Notes: generated by a model not told the origin, from the sequence alone. DNA of 64,000 nt from JAJDOD01 sp050299835 (GCA_050299835.1 JBNKWP010000016.1:1-64000), one strand, 5' to 3'; positions 43,931 through 53,177 are shown, counted from the first letter of the stretch. Program-made: numbers and translations.

Positions 43931-44917
43931 ATGACAAAGATCGAGAATCTCGCAGACGGCGTACTCGCCGGAGACCGGCGTAAACTGGCGCGCGCGATCA
44001 CCCTTGTGGAAAGCGGGCGGGACGATCACCGGGCAGAGGCGGATCGCTTGCTGGAGCTTTGCCTCGGCAGCGGGAAGGAGGCGCTGCGAATCGGGCTCTC
44101 CGGCACACCCGGCGTCGGAAAGTCGACCTTCATCGAGGCCTTCGGTTCGCTCCTGACTTCTCACGGAAAGCGCGTGGCGGTTCTGGCAGTCGATCCGTCC
44201 TCTTCGCGCTCGGGGGGCTCTATCCTGGGCGACAAGACGCGGATGGAGCGGTTGGCCCGAGACCCGAATGCGTTTATCCGTCCGTCCCCGAGCCAATCCG
44301 AACTGGGTGGCGTCGCCCGCCGGACCCGCGACGCCGTGGCACTCTGCGAGGCGGCAGGCTTCGACGTGGTTCTGATCGAGACGGTTGGTGTCGGTCAGTC
44401 GGAGACCATCGTGTCGGCCATGTCCGACATTTTCCTGCTGCTGATCGGCCCCGGCGGTGGCGACGAATTGCAGGGGGTCAAGCGCGGGATCATGGAGATC
44501 GCGGATTTTGTCCTTGTGAACAAGGCTGATGGCGATCTGAAGGCGACAGCGACACGAACCGCGGCGGACTATGCAGGGGCCCTGCGGCTTCTGCGGAAAC
44601 GCGAGGGCGACCCGGAGGACTTCCCGAAAGTCATGAGCGTGTCGGCCCTTGAAAACTCCGGGCTTGAGGCGGTCTGGGACGAAATCGAGGGTCTTGCGGA
44701 CTATCGTAAGCAAAGCGGATTCTGGGCCAATCGCCGCAAATCGCAGGCGCGGGGCTGGTTCGAGGATGAAGTGCGGCAGGGTTTGTTGCGACAGCTTGCC
44801 CGCAACGCGGAAGCGGAAGCGGCGATGCTGGCTCTGCGCGCGGAAGTCGAGGCGGGCGACCGCGCGCCCGGAAGTGCAGCGTCAGAAGTGCTGAGGCGCC
44901 TGTCGGAAGGGCATTGA
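43931..44917 (+). CDS. meaB: Methylmalonyl-CoA mutase-associated GTPase MeaB
   Basis: A 328-residue G3E-type GTPase. The P-loop is GLSGTPGVGKST (55-66), with AVDPSSSRSGGSILGDKTRM and IETVGVGQSE (switch region) downstream, and VNKADGD as the base-recognition motif. MeaB protects and reloads adenosylcobalamin in methylmalonyl-CoA mutase. The mutase itself is not in this window. It is divergent from hrpB. Confidence 0.93.
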   Translation: MTKIENLADGVLAGDRRKLARAITLVESGRDDHRAEADRLLELCLGSGKEALRIGLSGTPGVGKSTFIEAFGSLLTSHGKRVAVLAVDPSSSRSGGSILGDKTRMERLARDPNAFIRPSPSQSELGGVARRTRDAVALCEAAGFDVVLIETVGVGQSETIVSAMSDIFLLLIGPGGGDELQGVKRGIMEIADFVLVNKADGDLKATATRTAADYAGALRLLRKREGDPEDFPKVMSVSALENSGLEAVWDEIEGLADYRKQSGFWANRRKSQARGWFEDEVRQGLLRQLARNAEAEAAMLALRAEVEAGDRAPGSAASEVLRRLSEGH

Positions 44918-45052
44918 CCGTCGGTTCCGGACTTGACGTATGCCTGGCGGGGACGTAATACCCGCGGACGAATTCAAGGGCAGGGCGTATCCCGCGCTGC
45001 CCGTTTGCATTGAAAGGGCTGCCGATCAGCCCGAGAGACCGAGGACAAGCCC

Positions 45053-45340
45053 ATGTCGCGCCGCTGCGAACTGACCGGAAAAGGCCCGATGGTTGGCAAC
45101 AATGTCAGCCACGCCAACAACAAGACCAAGCGCCGGTTCCTTCCGAACCTGACGGAAACCGCGCTGATGTCGGAAACGCTGGGGCGGACCTTCCGTCTGA
45201 AAGTCGCCTCTTCGGCTCTGCGCACGGTGGATCACCGTGGCGGTCTGGATGCGTTCCTGCTGAAGGCGAAGGATGCCGATCTCAGCGACGCTGCGCTGAA
45301 GATCAAGAAAGACATCGTGAAGGCTCAGGCCACCGCCTGA
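45053..45340 (+). CDS. rpmB: 50S ribosomal protein L28
   Basis: A 95-residue L28: SRRCELTGKGPMVGNNVSHANNKTKRRFLPNL is the conserved N-terminus. Slightly longer than the 78-residue E. coli form, as usual in alphaproteobacteria. It stands alone between meaB and a convergent gene and is followed by a strong terminator. Confidence 0.97.
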   Translation: MSRRCELTGKGPMVGNNVSHANNKTKRRFLPNLTETALMSETLGRTFRLKVASSALRTVDHRGGLDAFLLKAKDADLSDAALKIKKDIVKAQATA

Positions 45341-45362
45341 TTGCCGGACTGCGAGATTGGTG

Positions 45363-45395
45363 ATGCCCTGCCGGATCGGCGGGGCATTTTCGTTT
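45363..45395 (+). terminator. rpmB intrinsic terminator
   Basis: ATGCCCTGCCG (45363-45373), loop GAT, CGGCGGGGCAT (45377-45387): eleven paired positions with one T:G, followed by TTTTCGTTTATT. It starts 22 bases after the rpmB stop and runs into the stop of the convergent gene. Confidence 0.9.
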
Positions 45396-46110
45396 ATTGG
45401 CGGGTCAGAAGTTCGATCAGCACGGTCTCGAAGCTCTCGCCCGCTTCGGCCCTGTCGATGAGTTCAAGCAATCCCTTTCGTCCCAACTGCGCCTCGATAC
45501 TGGCGACCTCCGCTGCGGCCGAGGCATAGGCGCGTCCCACCCCCAATTCGTCATAGGCGTCGTCCCAATCCCAGAATCGCCGGACCTCGCGAATTCTCTG
45601 CCGCGACACGGGCGTCACGTTGCCTTGCCAGTTTGGATGGTTGGCCACATGGGTGGCCAAGCCCTCGTCAAACCAGGTGGGATAGGGTTGTTTGACGAGA
45701 TTTCGCAACCCCATCGAGCGGTGCAGTCGTGAGTGGGTCAATTCGTGGGTCAACGTGCCCGGTGTCAGTCCGCCCGGACCGATCAGCACCGCCATATCTG
45801 CGATCGACAGCCCGTTGCCGCCGATCCCGAAACTCGCGGCGCAATGCGTCGTCGCGCAAAGCACTAGGGTTGGATTTGGCGGGCGGCCTCCGAAAAAGGC
45901 CGAAACGCGGTTGCGGGCCGCACCGGTCAGGTCAAGAAATTCTTTGGCCCGCGACGGTGTGTCCGTCCAGACCCAGTCGGCAATCTCGGCAAGACCATAG
46001 CTGCCGGGTGCCAGAACGCGATGCGTGCCCGGCAACGCTGCGCCGATGACAAGAAGCGCGAGGAAACCATTGGTCAGAAGGCTGAAAGTGCGGGCGGCGC
46101 TGCGTTTCAT
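45394..46110 (-). CDS. Putative membrane-anchored/secreted zinc metallopeptidase
   Basis: A 238-residue protein with an N-terminal hydrophobic segment (about 10-28). A gluzincin-like zinc motif HELTHSRLH (near residues 121-129), in which THELTH is HExxH, is followed by WFDEGLATHVA with the third-ligand Glu, the layout of peptidase-MA-type enzymes. No close family is recognised. ATG at 46110 overlaps the stop of the acetyltransferase gene, so the two are coupled. Substrate unknown. Confidence 0.7.
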   Translation of the reverse strand: MKRSAARTFSLLTNGFLALLVIGAALPGTHRVLAPGSYGLAEIADWVWTDTPSRAKEFLDLTGAARNRVSAFFGGRPPNPTLVLCATTHCAASFGIGGNGLSIADMAVLIGPGGLTPGTLTHELTHSRLHRSMGLRNLVKQPYPTWFDEGLATHVANHPNWQGNVTPVSRQRIREVRRFWDWDDAYDELGVGRAYASAAAEVASIEAQLGRKGLLELIDRAEAGESFETVLIELLTRQ

Positions 46111-46403
46111 CCGCTCAGTACATCCGACCAATCCGTGTGCCGTCGAAACTGTGCGGCCGCGAACGGGCAAAGGGGCAGAATCTTGTAGCCGCCCGCTCGG
46201 GCATCCGCGACCGCACGGCGCACCAGGGCGACACCAACATTCTGTCCGCGATACAAGTCAGGCACGCCGGTATGGTCGATGATGACCAGTTTGTCACTGG
46301 CACGCGAGTAAGTCAGTTCTGCTTCCGGCCCATCCGGATCGGGACGGGCGGAATATCGGCCCTTGGAACCGGTTTGGGTCGCGGTGATGGTCAGATCGCT
46401 CAT
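46107..46403 (-). CDS. Short GNAT-like N-acetyltransferase (YjdJ/COG2388 type)
   Basis: A 98-residue protein of the small GNAT group: VIIDHTGVPDLYRGQNVGVALVRRAVADARAGGYKILPLCPFAAAQFRRH. The acetyl-CoA loop (RGQNVG) and the conserved Cys-Pro-Phe ending are typical. Lies in an operon with the putative peptidase (ATGA overlap). Role unknown. Confidence 0.85.
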   Translation of the reverse strand: MSDLTITATQTGSKGRYSARPDPDGPEAELTYSRASDKLVIIDHTGVPDLYRGQNVGVALVRRAVADARAGGYKILPLCPFAAAQFRRHTDWSDVLSG

Positions 46404-46552
46404 GCTTCCGAACTAGCCGGAAATCTTATGACAATCGACCTCTTTCCCGCCGAACTCCGTCAGTACTGAGTCAGCGGGCAGTGCCAACGGGCGACTTGCC
46501 CTTCGATCCGAACTGTGGATTGCTCGGGCTTCAATTCTGGAGGGCACTCAAG

Positions 46553-47179
46553 ATGATCGAGCTATCAGTCTTGGCAACCTACGCACTTATCGTTCTTGGC
46601 TTCGTTTTCATTCCCGGACCGGCGACGCTTCTGACAATCGCCCGCGCCGCCACCTCGGGCACGAAGGTCGGCATCGCCACAGGCGCCGGGATCACGGCGG
46701 GAGATTTCGTTCACACGATCATGGCGGTTGTGGGCATCTCGGCGATCATTGCAGCCTCCGCCACACTCTTCAGCATCGTGAAATTCCTTGGCGCCGGATA
46801 TCTGGTGTATCTTGGGCTTGTCGCGATCTTCAGTAAGGAAACCACGGATCTCGGGCAAGGTCGGATGCCCGTCACCGCGCCGCAGGCCTTTCGGCAAGCC
46901 ATTCTTGCCGAATTGTTGAACCCCAAAACCGCACTGTTCTTCCTGGCATTCCTGCCGCAGTTCGTTGTGCCGGAGAACGGGTCGGTCATGACGCAGCTGA
47001 CAATTCTTGGCATCGTCTTCGCCCTGATCGGGTTCTTCAGCACCATTGTCTATTCCTTCGCGGCCGGAGGTCTGGGGGCGTTTCTTCGGCGGCATCCTGC
47101 CGTGCTCAAATGGCAGGGCAAGGTCGTTGGCAGCATCTATTGCACCCTCGGCCTGAGACTGGCTGTACAGGAGCGCTAG
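46553..47179 (+). CDS. LysE/RhtB-family amino-acid exporter
   Basis: A 208-residue membrane protein with about six hydrophobic segments. The N-terminal FIPGPATLLTIARAATSGTKVGIATGAGITAGDFVHT motif is diagnostic of the LysE family, as is AILAELLNPKTALFFLAFLPQF. It exports amino acids or homoserine-lactone-like compounds. ATG 46553 has GGAGG about ten bases upstream. Substrate cannot be told from sequence. Confidence 0.9.
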   Translation: MIELSVLATYALIVLGFVFIPGPATLLTIARAATSGTKVGIATGAGITAGDFVHTIMAVVGISAIIAASATLFSIVKFLGAGYLVYLGLVAIFSKETTDLGQGRMPVTAPQAFRQAILAELLNPKTALFFLAFLPQFVVPENGSVMTQLTILGIVFALIGFFSTIVYSFAAGGLGAFLRRHPAVLKWQGKVVGSIYCTLGLRLAVQER

Positions 47180-47229
47180 GCACATTGAGAGCGTTGACAT
47201 CTGTCACTCGCGGATCAAACCTGCGCCGC

Positions 47230-48291
47230 ATGTCACGACCGAAACCCGCCACGTTGCCCCGATATAATCCCGCCGAGGATCGCTATGACCGGATGAGCTA
47301 CCGCCGCTGCGGAGCCTCCGGCCTCAAGCTACCAGCCATCAGCCTTGGACTTTGGCATAATTTCGGGGGCGACACGCCGCACGAGTTGAAACGCGCGCTG
47401 TGCCGCACGGCGTTCGACAACGGGATCACACATTTCGATCTGGCGAACAATTATGGCCCGCCGCCGGGCAGTGCCGAAGAGGCGTTCGGCCAAATTCTGA
47501 GAACGGACTTCGCAGGGCTTCGCGACGAGTTGGTCATTTCGTCCAAGGCCGGTTACGGCATGTGGCCGGGGCCGTATGGAGAGTGGGGCAGCCGCAAGTA
47601 TCTGGTCTCATCCTGCGACCAGTCGCTGAAGCGGATGGGGCTCGACTATGTCGATATCTTCTATTCCCACAGGTTCGATCCCGATACGCCGCTTGAAGAA
47701 ACGATGGGGGCCCTCGACCATATCGTCCGGTCGGGGCGCGCACTCTATGCCGGGATTTCCAGCTATAACAGCCAGCGCACGCGTGAAGCGGTAGCGATTC
47801 TCAAAGACTTGGGCACGCCCTGCCTGATCCATCAGCCAAGCTATAATATCCTGAACCGCTGGGTCGAGCGCGACGGATTGCTGGACACGCTGGATGAACT
47901 GGGCGTGGGATCCATTGCATTCACCCCGCTTGCACAGGGTATGCTGACCGCGAAGTACCTTGGCGGAGTGCCGGAGGGCAGCCGAGCCACGCAAGGCAAG
48001 TCGCTGCAACCCGAACTGCTGTCCGACGAGGTGATCGAAAGGCTCAAGGCCCTGAACGCCATTGCAGAGGCACGGGGCCAGACACTGGCGCAAATGGCGC
48101 TGGCCTGGGTGTTGCGCGGTGGCCGGGTGACGACCGCTCTGATCGGAGCGTCGAAGACCAGCCAGATCGAGGATTGCGTGGGCGCGCTGGATGCGCCGGA
48201 ATTTAGCGACGCGGAACTGGCAGCGATCGAGGAGCATTCGCTGGAGGGCAACCTCATCAATCTCTGGGCCAAATCCTCCGAAGAAGCCTGA
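47230..48291 (+). CDS. Aldo/keto reductase, YghZ (glyceraldehyde-3-phosphate reductase)-like
   Basis: A 353-residue NADPH-dependent reductase. Catalytic residues: D in THFDLANNYG, Y two turns later, K in VISSKAGYGMWPGPYGEWGSRKYL and H in YSHRFDP. The MWPGPYG insertion and the shared C-terminus ALIGASKTSQIEDCV are characteristic of the YghZ group, which reduces L-glyceraldehyde-3-phosphate and methylglyoxal. It lies 50 bases after the LysE gene. Confidence 0.9.
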   Translation: MSRPKPATLPRYNPAEDRYDRMSYRRCGASGLKLPAISLGLWHNFGGDTPHELKRALCRTAFDNGITHFDLANNYGPPPGSAEEAFGQILRTDFAGLRDELVISSKAGYGMWPGPYGEWGSRKYLVSSCDQSLKRMGLDYVDIFYSHRFDPDTPLEETMGALDHIVRSGRALYAGISSYNSQRTREAVAILKDLGTPCLIHQPSYNILNRWVERDGLLDTLDELGVGSIAFTPLAQGMLTAKYLGGVPEGSRATQGKSLQPELLSDEVIERLKALNAIAEARGQTLAQMALAWVLRGGRVTTALIGASKTSQIEDCVGALDAPEFSDAELAAIEEHSLEGNLINLWAKSSEEA

Positions 48292-48320
48292 ACGCAGGAT
48301 CGGCGCGGCGCGAAGACGAA

Positions 48321-48650
48321 CTAGCCCAGCAGAACCGGTTTCCCATGTGGGGTGCGGCGGTAGGCGTCCATCCAGTCGGTCTTTCTGCGGTCCCTCTCTT
48401 CCGCCGCGATCCCTGCCTTTTCCGAGAGAGCTTCCAGGGCACTCAGCACGGCAAGAAAATAGGTCTCATTCGTGTCAGGGAGGCCCTGAGCCTCAGCCGC
48501 CTGCAATGCCGTGCCAAGTGCTTCGGCCCATTCCGTCTGCGTGAAATGCCCTTCCCGAATCATGGTCGTCGCCATCGCAAGGGATGTGGCTTGCCAGGGT
48601 TCGTCGAAATGACCGCGCGGCGCGGCGAGCGGGTCTTCAGGCGCGAACAA
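48321..48650 (-). CDS. Nitrile hydratase accessory/activator protein
   Basis: A 109-residue protein: FAPEDPLAAPRGHFDEPWQATSLAMA is the NHase accessory (P14K/beta-like) signature, and it ends DAYRRTPHGKPVLL. It resembles the N-terminal part of the beta subunit. In cobalt NHases it inserts the metal and helps oxidise the alpha-subunit cysteines. Start is TTG at 48650 within the end of nthB, with GGGAG seven bases before it; it therefore overlaps nthB by 14 bases. Confidence 0.87.
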   Translation of the reverse strand: MFAPEDPLAAPRGHFDEPWQATSLAMATTMIREGHFTQTEWAEALGTALQAAEAQGLPDTNETYFLAVLSALEALSEKAGIAAEERDRRKTDWMDAYRRTPHGKPVLLG

Positions 48651-49281
48651 GGTAGGGCTCCCAAAGGTCGAGGCAGATCGTGTCCGGGTTGTCTTTGCCC
48701 CAGAGTTCCGCTGCCGTGAATTCCACCGTGTAGAGATGCTCGCCGATATGTTCGCCCTTGGCGCCCGCATCGGCAAAAAGGTGACCGCCATGATGGGCGA
48801 TTACCGTGCCAACATGGCCACGCGCATAGGCCGGCAGGCGCGTGTGGCCCTCAACCGGCGTATTCAATGTTCGGACCCTGTCGCCGGGCGAGAAGGAGGG
48901 TGGCGCGTCCATTTGGACGCGGAAATCACGATTGAGGGTACGGGCCCGTGCGAGTGCACCGTCGAGGTCGAGACCTTCTGGCGGGGGCTGGCGTGTCTCG
49001 GGCTTGGCGTTGATCACTTCATCGACCGTCACGACATGCTGATCGATCATCTGTGCACAGTCATTCAGCGCCCATTTCACGAAATACGGAACGGAGATGT
49101 ATGTCGCCGGGTCCATCTGCTCGATACCATGCCGCCACCAGTCGATTGTCCCGCCACGCGACGGCAGGTTCTGCGACAAGGCCCACTGCCTGCGTTCCCA
49201 GTCCTCACGAAAGGGTGGGGCATCGACATCGACAGGGCCGAAACCATCCTTGCCGCCAAGATCGTGCGGTCCGTCCATCAC
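48637..49281 (-). CDS. nthB: Nitrile hydratase subunit beta
   Basis: A 214-residue subunit beginning MMDGPHDLGGKDGFGPV, the hallmark of NHase beta, with the C-terminal SH3-like domain (FSPGDRVRTLNTPVEGHTRLPAYARGHVGTV). The start overlaps the nthA stop by four bases and the stop overlaps the accessory gene. It forms the substrate channel with alpha. Confidence 0.94.
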   Translation of the reverse strand: MMDGPHDLGGKDGFGPVDVDAPPFREDWERRQWALSQNLPSRGGTIDWWRHGIEQMDPATYISVPYFVKWALNDCAQMIDQHVVTVDEVINAKPETRQPPPEGLDLDGALARARTLNRDFRVQMDAPPSFSPGDRVRTLNTPVEGHTRLPAYARGHVGTVIAHHGGHLFADAGAKGEHIGEHLYTVEFTAAELWGKDNPDTICLDLWEPYLVRA

Positions 49282-49913
49282 GCCACCTTCAGGTCACGGT
49301 CGGTGCCGATCATCGAGTTGCGGGTGACCAGCCCCGCCAGTCTGTCCTCATCCCACCCCTCGGTGCCGGCCGGGCGCTCGGGAACAACGAGGTAGCGCAG
49401 TTCGGCGGTGCTGTCCCAGACGCGGATTTTCACGTTTTCTGATAGTGTGACCCCGAATTCCTCCAGCACCGCGCGCGGCTCCCTGACGGCGCGGGCGCGG
49501 TGGGCGGCGGAGCGATACCAGATCGGCGACATGCCAAGGACCGCGAAAGGGTAGCAGGAACACAGCGTACAGACGACGAGGTTATGCGTGTCCGCCGTGT
49601 TCTCCACCGCCTTGAGATGTTCGGTCGCGTGGCCTTCGAAGCCGAATTCCTTGATCGCCTGCCCGGCATCGGCCAGAAGGCGTTCGCGAAACTCGGGATC
49701 GGTCCAGCTTCGGGCAACGACCTGTGCACCGCGCTTCGGTCCAATCTTCTCGGAGAACATCTCAACCCAGCTATCCAGCGTCTCCTGAGCCACCAGGCCT
49801 TTTTCGACCGCGAGGCTTTCCAGCGCTTTCACGCGTAGCGCCGGATCGGACGGCATGTGCGCGTGCAGGTGGCGGTGAAGCTCGCTGATTTTCTTGGAGT
49901 CGTAGCTGGCCAT
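49278..49913 (-). CDS. nthA: Nitrile hydratase subunit alpha, cobalt type
   Basis: A 211-residue catalytic subunit. The metal claw VCTLCSC (in VVCTLCSCYPF) has Thr after the first Cys, the cobalt signature; iron enzymes have VCSLCSC. The enzyme hydrates nitriles to amides in the cytoplasm. ATG 49913 gives the usual MASYDSKK-type short N-terminus. No amidase gene or regulator is adjacent, so the fate of the amide and the induction signal are not visible. The order alpha-beta-accessory is standard. Confidence 0.95.
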   Translation of the reverse strand: MASYDSKKISELHRHLHAHMPSDPALRVKALESLAVEKGLVAQETLDSWVEMFSEKIGPKRGAQVVARSWTDPEFRERLLADAGQAIKEFGFEGHATEHLKAVENTADTHNLVVCTLCSCYPFAVLGMSPIWYRSAAHRARAVREPRAVLEEFGVTLSENVKIRVWDSTAELRYLVVPERPAGTEGWDEDRLAGLVTRNSMIGTDRDLKVA

Positions 49914-49980
49914 GTCTCGACTGTGAAACGCGGATTCCTGACTGTCAAACGCGAAGCTGTGATACCATCCATCACCGGAG

Positions 49981-50393
49981 GTGAGGGACAGGTCTGAAGT
50001 CAGCTTGCTGGTCGGAACAACCAATGGCGCGATTCCGATCCGGAGCAAATCCCGGCGTGACTGGGAAGTGAAAGGACCGTTTTGTGATCTCTGGCCGATC
50101 AATCACATGGCAGGTGACGGCGATCTGATCTGGGCCGCAGGCGGCAACGACTGGAACGGGGCCGGGGTCTGGCGATCTACCAATGGCGGGAAGAGCTGGG
50201 ACCTGTCTCGGTTCGCGCGTGGGCAGATCGAGGGGTTGCTTTCCGCGCAACCCGAAATTGCCAAGACGTTTGGCTGGGAGCCTTCACCGCCCGCGCCGGC
50301 TCGGTTTTCGCCAGTCTGGGCGAGGGCGAAAGCTGGGAAGAGATCGTGCGCCACCTGCCAACAGTCCTGTCGGTGGAAGCGGTGGCGCAGTGA
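49981..50393 (+). pseudogene. Decayed BNR/sialidase-like repeat protein gene (internal deletion and frameshift)
   Basis: The left part encodes a good N-terminus of a BNR/WD-like repeat protein (LLVGTTNGAIPIRS, WPINHMAGDGDLIWAAGG, GVWRSTNGGKSWD, ETFGWEPS-like end). The right part, in another frame, encodes the matching C-terminus (AGSVFASLGEGESWEEIVRH, then LPTVLSVEAVAQ and stop at 50391). The switch falls at about 50270-50285. Homologues are roughly 350 residues long; here only about 135 codons remain. A large internal deletion with frame loss explains it. Upstream of the alpha NHase start and divergent from it. Confidence 0.75.
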
Positions 50394-50397
50394 TCTT

Positions 50398-52905
50398 CTA
50401 GCCGTCCTTGCGGATCGTCTCGTTCTTCGGATCGTAGGGGCTGTCCTCCGCCACCTCGGCATCCCAAAGCTTGTCGAGCATTTTCACCTTCAGCTTGGTC
50501 CCCGGCGCGGCATGGTCCGGTTTGACGTAACCCATGCCGATGGATTTGCCGAAATGTGCCGACCATCCGCCGGAGGTCAGGCGTCCGGTACGGGTGCCGT
50601 CAGGCGTGTAGAGCGCCTCGCGCCCCCACGGGTCCGCATCTTCGGGTCCGTCGATCAGCAATGTCACGCATTTCGCGCGAATGCCGGTTTCGATCATCCG
50701 GTCCTTGCCGAAGAAGTCCTTGTCGAGATCCACGAACCTGTCGAGCCCGGCCTCAAGTGGAGTGGCGTCGCGACCAAGCTCGGTGCCGAAGGCGCGGTAG
50801 GATTTCTCCTGGCGAAGCCAGTTCTGGGCGCGGGCTCCGACGAGCTTCATGCCGTGCTTTTCACCTGCTGCGACCAACTGGTCCCAGAGATAGTTCTGCA
50901 TCTCGATCGGGTGGTGCAGTTCCCAGCCGAGTTCGCCCGTGTAGGCGACGCGAATTGCCATGGTCGGGCACATGCCAAGTTCGATATTGCGCATCGACAG
51001 CCACGGGAAGCGTTTGTTCGACAGGACGGTCTCGGGGTTCGCATCCTTGACGATCTCGTTCAGGACGTCGCGCGATTTCGGGCCAGCAATGGCGAAGACG
51101 CCCCATTGCGTCGTGACATCGTGGATATCGATATAGCCGCCGCCCCCTGCCATGAAGTCTTCCGCGGATTTCTTCAGGTAATCTGCGTCATAGGCTGTCC
51201 AGGCTCCGGCGGAGACGAGGTAATAGTCGTTCTCCCCACGCCGCACGATCGTATATTCGGTGCGGGTCGTGCCGGCGTTGGTCAGCGCATAGGTCAGGTT
51301 GATCCGTCCGACATTCGGCAGCTTGTTGCAGGTGAACCAGTCGAGAAATGCCGTTGCCCCCGGTCCGCGAACCACATGCTTGGTGAACGCACTTGCATCG
51401 ATCAGCCCAACGCCTTCGCGGATCGCCTTCGCCTCTTCCGCCGCATATTGCCACCACTCGCCGCGCCGGAAGCTGCGGGCATCGTGATCGAAGCTGTCGG
51501 GCGCGTCCTTGGGACCATAATAGTTCGGACGTTCAAAGCCGTTGACGCAACCGAACTGCGCTCCGAGAGCCTTCTGCCGGTCATAGGCGGGTGCGGTGCG
51601 CAACGGGCGGCAGGCTTCGCGTTCCTCGTCCGGGTGGTGCAGGATGTAGACGTGGGAGTAGCATTCCTCGTTCTTGCGCGCGGCATATTCGGTCGTCACC
51701 CAGTCGCCGTAGCGCTTGGGGTCGAGGGAGGCCATGTCGATCTCGGCCTCGCCGTCGACCATCATCTGGGCGAGGTAATAGCCCGTGCCGCCAGCGGCTG
51801 TGATCCCGAATGAGAACCCTTCGGCCAGCCACATGTTGCGCAGGCCCGGTGCAGGGCCAACCAGCGGGTTGCCGTCGGGCGTGTAGCAGATCGGGCCGTT
51901 AAAGTCGTCCTTCAGGCCGGATTCGGCACAGGAGGGCACGCGCTCGGCCATCGCCATATACTGTTCCGCGATCCGGTCGAGATCGAGCGGGAACAGGTCG
52001 GCGCGGAAGCTGTCGGGCACGCCGTACTCGAAGCGGGCAGGTGCGCCTTGCTCATAGATGCCCAGGATCCAGCCGCCGCGCTCTTCGCGGGCATAGGATT
52101 CGTTGTCGGCGTCACGCACAACCGGATGCTCCGGGTTGCCCGCTTCACGCCATTTGACCAGCTCGGGATCCTTGTCCATCACGATGAAGGTGTGCTCGAC
52201 CGGAATCGCGGGCATCTTGATGCCCAGCATCTTGGCCGTGCGCTGCGCGTGGTTGCCCGAAGCGGTGACAACATGCTCGGCAGTGATCACCACCTGTTCG
52301 TCGGACGGCACCAGGTTGCCGCCTTTTTCGACCATCTTTGTGCAGGTCACCTCCCAGGCCTCGCCGTTCCAGTGGAACCCATCCGCCTGCCATTTGCGCT
52401 CGATCATCACGCCGCGCTGACGCGCGCCCTTGGCCATAGCCTGGGTCACGTCCGCCGGGTTAATATAGCCGTCCTCGGTGTGATAGATCGCACCCTTCAG
52501 ATCCGAGGTCTCGATCAGCGGCCAGCGCTCCTTGATCTGATCTGGGGTCAGCCATTCGTATTTGACATCGCAGGTCTCGGCGGTCGAGGCATAGAGCATG
52601 TACTCGTCCATCCGCTCTTGCGTCTGGGCCATGCGCAGGTTGCCGACCACGGCGAAACCGGCGTTCAGGCCGGTTTCCTCTTCCAGTTTCTTGTAGAAAT
52701 CCACCGAGTATTTGTGGATGTGGGTCGTGGCGTAGCTCATGTTGAACAGCGGCAGAAGACCAGCGGCGTGCCATGTGGAGCCGGAGGTCAGTTCGTCGCG
52801 TTCCAGCAGCATCACGTCCGACCAGCCGGCCTTGGCCAGATGATAGGCGATGGACGTGCCCACCGCGCCGCCGCCGACGACCAGAGCTTTGACTTGGGTT
52901 TTCAT
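50398..52905 (-). CDS. FAD-GcvT protein, dimethylglycine/sarcosine dehydrogenase-like
   Basis: An 835-residue two-part protein. The N-terminal DAO-type FAD domain has VVGGGAVGTSIAYHLAKAG and TSGSTWHAAGLLP, where the His corresponds to the covalent flavin site. The C-terminal part (about 430-835) is a GcvT/aminomethyltransferase-like folate domain with DASAFTKHVVRGPGA and a late GRLTSGGWSAHFGKSIGMGYV. This fusion demethylates N,N-dimethylglycine or sarcosine, passing formaldehyde to tetrahydrofolate. With the OYE-type demethylase at 22520 it suggests methylated-amine catabolism. Its stop is four bases from the pseudogene stop. Confidence 0.85.
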   Translation of the reverse strand: MKTQVKALVVGGGAVGTSIAYHLAKAGWSDVMLLERDELTSGSTWHAAGLLPLFNMSYATTHIHKYSVDFYKKLEEETGLNAGFAVVGNLRMAQTQERMDEYMLYASTAETCDVKYEWLTPDQIKERWPLIETSDLKGAIYHTEDGYINPADVTQAMAKGARQRGVMIERKWQADGFHWNGEAWEVTCTKMVEKGGNLVPSDEQVVITAEHVVTASGNHAQRTAKMLGIKMPAIPVEHTFIVMDKDPELVKWREAGNPEHPVVRDADNESYAREERGGWILGIYEQGAPARFEYGVPDSFRADLFPLDLDRIAEQYMAMAERVPSCAESGLKDDFNGPICYTPDGNPLVGPAPGLRNMWLAEGFSFGITAAGGTGYYLAQMMVDGEAEIDMASLDPKRYGDWVTTEYAARKNEECYSHVYILHHPDEEREACRPLRTAPAYDRQKALGAQFGCVNGFERPNYYGPKDAPDSFDHDARSFRRGEWWQYAAEEAKAIREGVGLIDASAFTKHVVRGPGATAFLDWFTCNKLPNVGRINLTYALTNAGTTRTEYTIVRRGENDYYLVSAGAWTAYDADYLKKSAEDFMAGGGGYIDIHDVTTQWGVFAIAGPKSRDVLNEIVKDANPETVLSNKRFPWLSMRNIELGMCPTMAIRVAYTGELGWELHHPIEMQNYLWDQLVAAGEKHGMKLVGARAQNWLRQEKSYRAFGTELGRDATPLEAGLDRFVDLDKDFFGKDRMIETGIRAKCVTLLIDGPEDADPWGREALYTPDGTRTGRLTSGGWSAHFGKSIGMGYVKPDHAAPGTKLKVKMLDKLWDAEVAEDSPYDPKNETIRKDG

Positions 52906-53177
52906 CCGCGAACCTCCTGACCAGACAGACCGGTCTTTAGCCTATTCTGTGCAGGATTGAATGGTCCAGCCGACAAGATGCGGTTCGAATGCGACGTGGT
53001 TTGCAGGCAAGAAATGCGCTTTGCTTCGAAAATCGCGACGGGCGAAAGGGGCGTTGCCCGCTCGCGCTTCCCCAGGACATTTCCGGGTCGATCGAAGCCA
53101 GCATGAATTGGGCTTTGGCAAAGGAGGACACAACAGCCTTCTTGTATGCGTCTCTCCGGACCGCTAGCACTTGGCGC

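Noticed and set aside
50394..51813. Long plus-strand frame continuing from the BNR remnant
   Set aside because: It runs antisense through the dimethylglycine-dehydrogenase-like gene. High GC gives open antisense frames; no homology is seen.
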